From positions 1-13,507 of the forward strand of contig JACQTL010000374.1 of the NCBI GenBank assembly GCA_016210805.1: 13,507 bases of DNA. The letters run 5' to 3'. Both the position numbers and the translations under genes were made by a program. The notes under the pieces are model-generated. The model had not been told where the DNA came from and searched no databases. It saw only the letters and a program-made list of their open reading frames with translations. Positions 13,394 through 13,507 of the stretch are shown piece by piece. This DNA comes from Actinomycetota bacterium (GTDB taxonomy: Bacteria; Actinomycetota; UBA4738; G016210805). How positions within the stretch are numbered: position 1 is the first letter of the stretch; the number at the start of each line of letters is the position of its first letter.

Positions 13394-13507
13394 GTGAACG
13401 GATTGCTCCTGCAGGTGCAGACCTGGTGGAACTACCTGACGTCCCGCCTCCACCGTGAGGACGGGGCGGTGTCCACGGAGTACGGGCTGCTCCTCGTGCT
13501 GATCGCC
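13394..13507 (+). CDS. flp: Flp-family type IVb pilin, N-terminal part, cut by the window edge
   Basis: The 38 visible codons give a short leader ending in HREDG, followed by AVSTEYGLLLVLIA. This is the Flp/type IVb prepilin signature: cleavage after Gly by a TadV-type peptidase, then Glu at +5 and Tyr at +6 of the mature pilin, and the start of the hydrophobic assembly helix. Flp pilins form tight-adherence (tad) pili, and the remaining tad genes would be expected beyond the edge. The start is uncertain: GTG at 13394, TTG at 13403 (AGGGGGTG about 6 nt upstream, good spacing) or GTG at 13415. The leader of about 25 residues is normal for the family. It is preceded by a 285-bp non-coding region with repeats. 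Confidence 0.85.
   Translation, partial: MNGLLLQVQTWWNYLTSRLHREDGAVSTEYGLLLVLIA

Noticed and set aside
12119..13453. A long minus-strand open frame opposite the NarL-type regulator and the flp start
   Set aside because: The translation is low-complexity and arginine/proline/glycine-rich, and it overlaps clear domain matches on the other strand.
1..13507. Mobile elements, CRISPR arrays, tRNA or rRNA genes
   Set aside because: No transposase or integrase-like protein, no regularly spaced repeat array, no cloverleaf-like segment and no rRNA-like sequence were recognised in either strand.

Overview
The window is very GC-rich. Nearly every codon ends in G or C, GTG starts occur, and the gene families (a PucR-type regulator beside gabT, PQQ-like beta-propeller proteins, a Flp pilin) fit a high-GC Gram-positive lineage, i.e. 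an actinobacterium (Actinomycetota), probably uncultivated. Genus-level placement is not possible from the sequence alone. Genes are tightly packed. No IS element, tRNA, rRNA, CRISPR array or phage gene was seen.

Left part (1-4842). A minus-strand pair sits at the left edge: a large membrane-anchored, PQQ-like beta-propeller protein, then the start of an unidentified gene coupled to it by a GTGA overlap and cut by the window edge. Diverging from the propeller gene is a compact plus-strand operon: a short alpha/beta hydrolase, a small three-helix membrane protein (ATGA overlap) and a DUF72 protein. The DUF72 gene meets the next minus-strand operon tail to tail with a 12-bp overlap.

Central part (4831-12192) is an amine/GABA catabolic locus. 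On the minus strand lie a PucR-family regulator, a gamma-aminobutyraldehyde dehydrogenase (patD-like), a second aldehyde dehydrogenase (candidate succinate-semialdehyde dehydrogenase) and a saccharopine-dehydrogenase-like oxidoreductase whose reading frame is broken by one base in a G run. Diverging from the regulator on the plus strand is a GabT-like class III aminotransferase. Together they could convert 4-aminobutyraldehyde to GABA, then succinate semialdehyde, then succinate. The saccharopine-dehydrogenase-like step is the unexplained member.

The most striking non-coding signal is one operator family used three times. A perfect 17-bp palindrome (TTGTACGGACCGTACAA) overlaps the candidate -10 of the regulator, which looks leaderless. 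Two half-degenerate copies lie upstream of gabT and patD with nearly identical geometry: operator centre 103-104 bp from the start codon, 62-63 bp from a shared GAYACTGGGWGGG -10 element, and hexamer-to-ATG distance of 36 in both. This predicts that the regulator represses itself and activates both catabolic units.

Right part (12193-13507). A LuxR/NarL-type regulator has a receiver domain that has lost the phospho-accepting Asp and other key residues. It is preceded by a dyad with the 7-2-7 layout known for NarL sites. Downstream, after a 285-bp region rich in inverted and direct repeats, a Flp-type pilin gene begins and runs off the window, suggesting the start of a tad/flp pilus locus.
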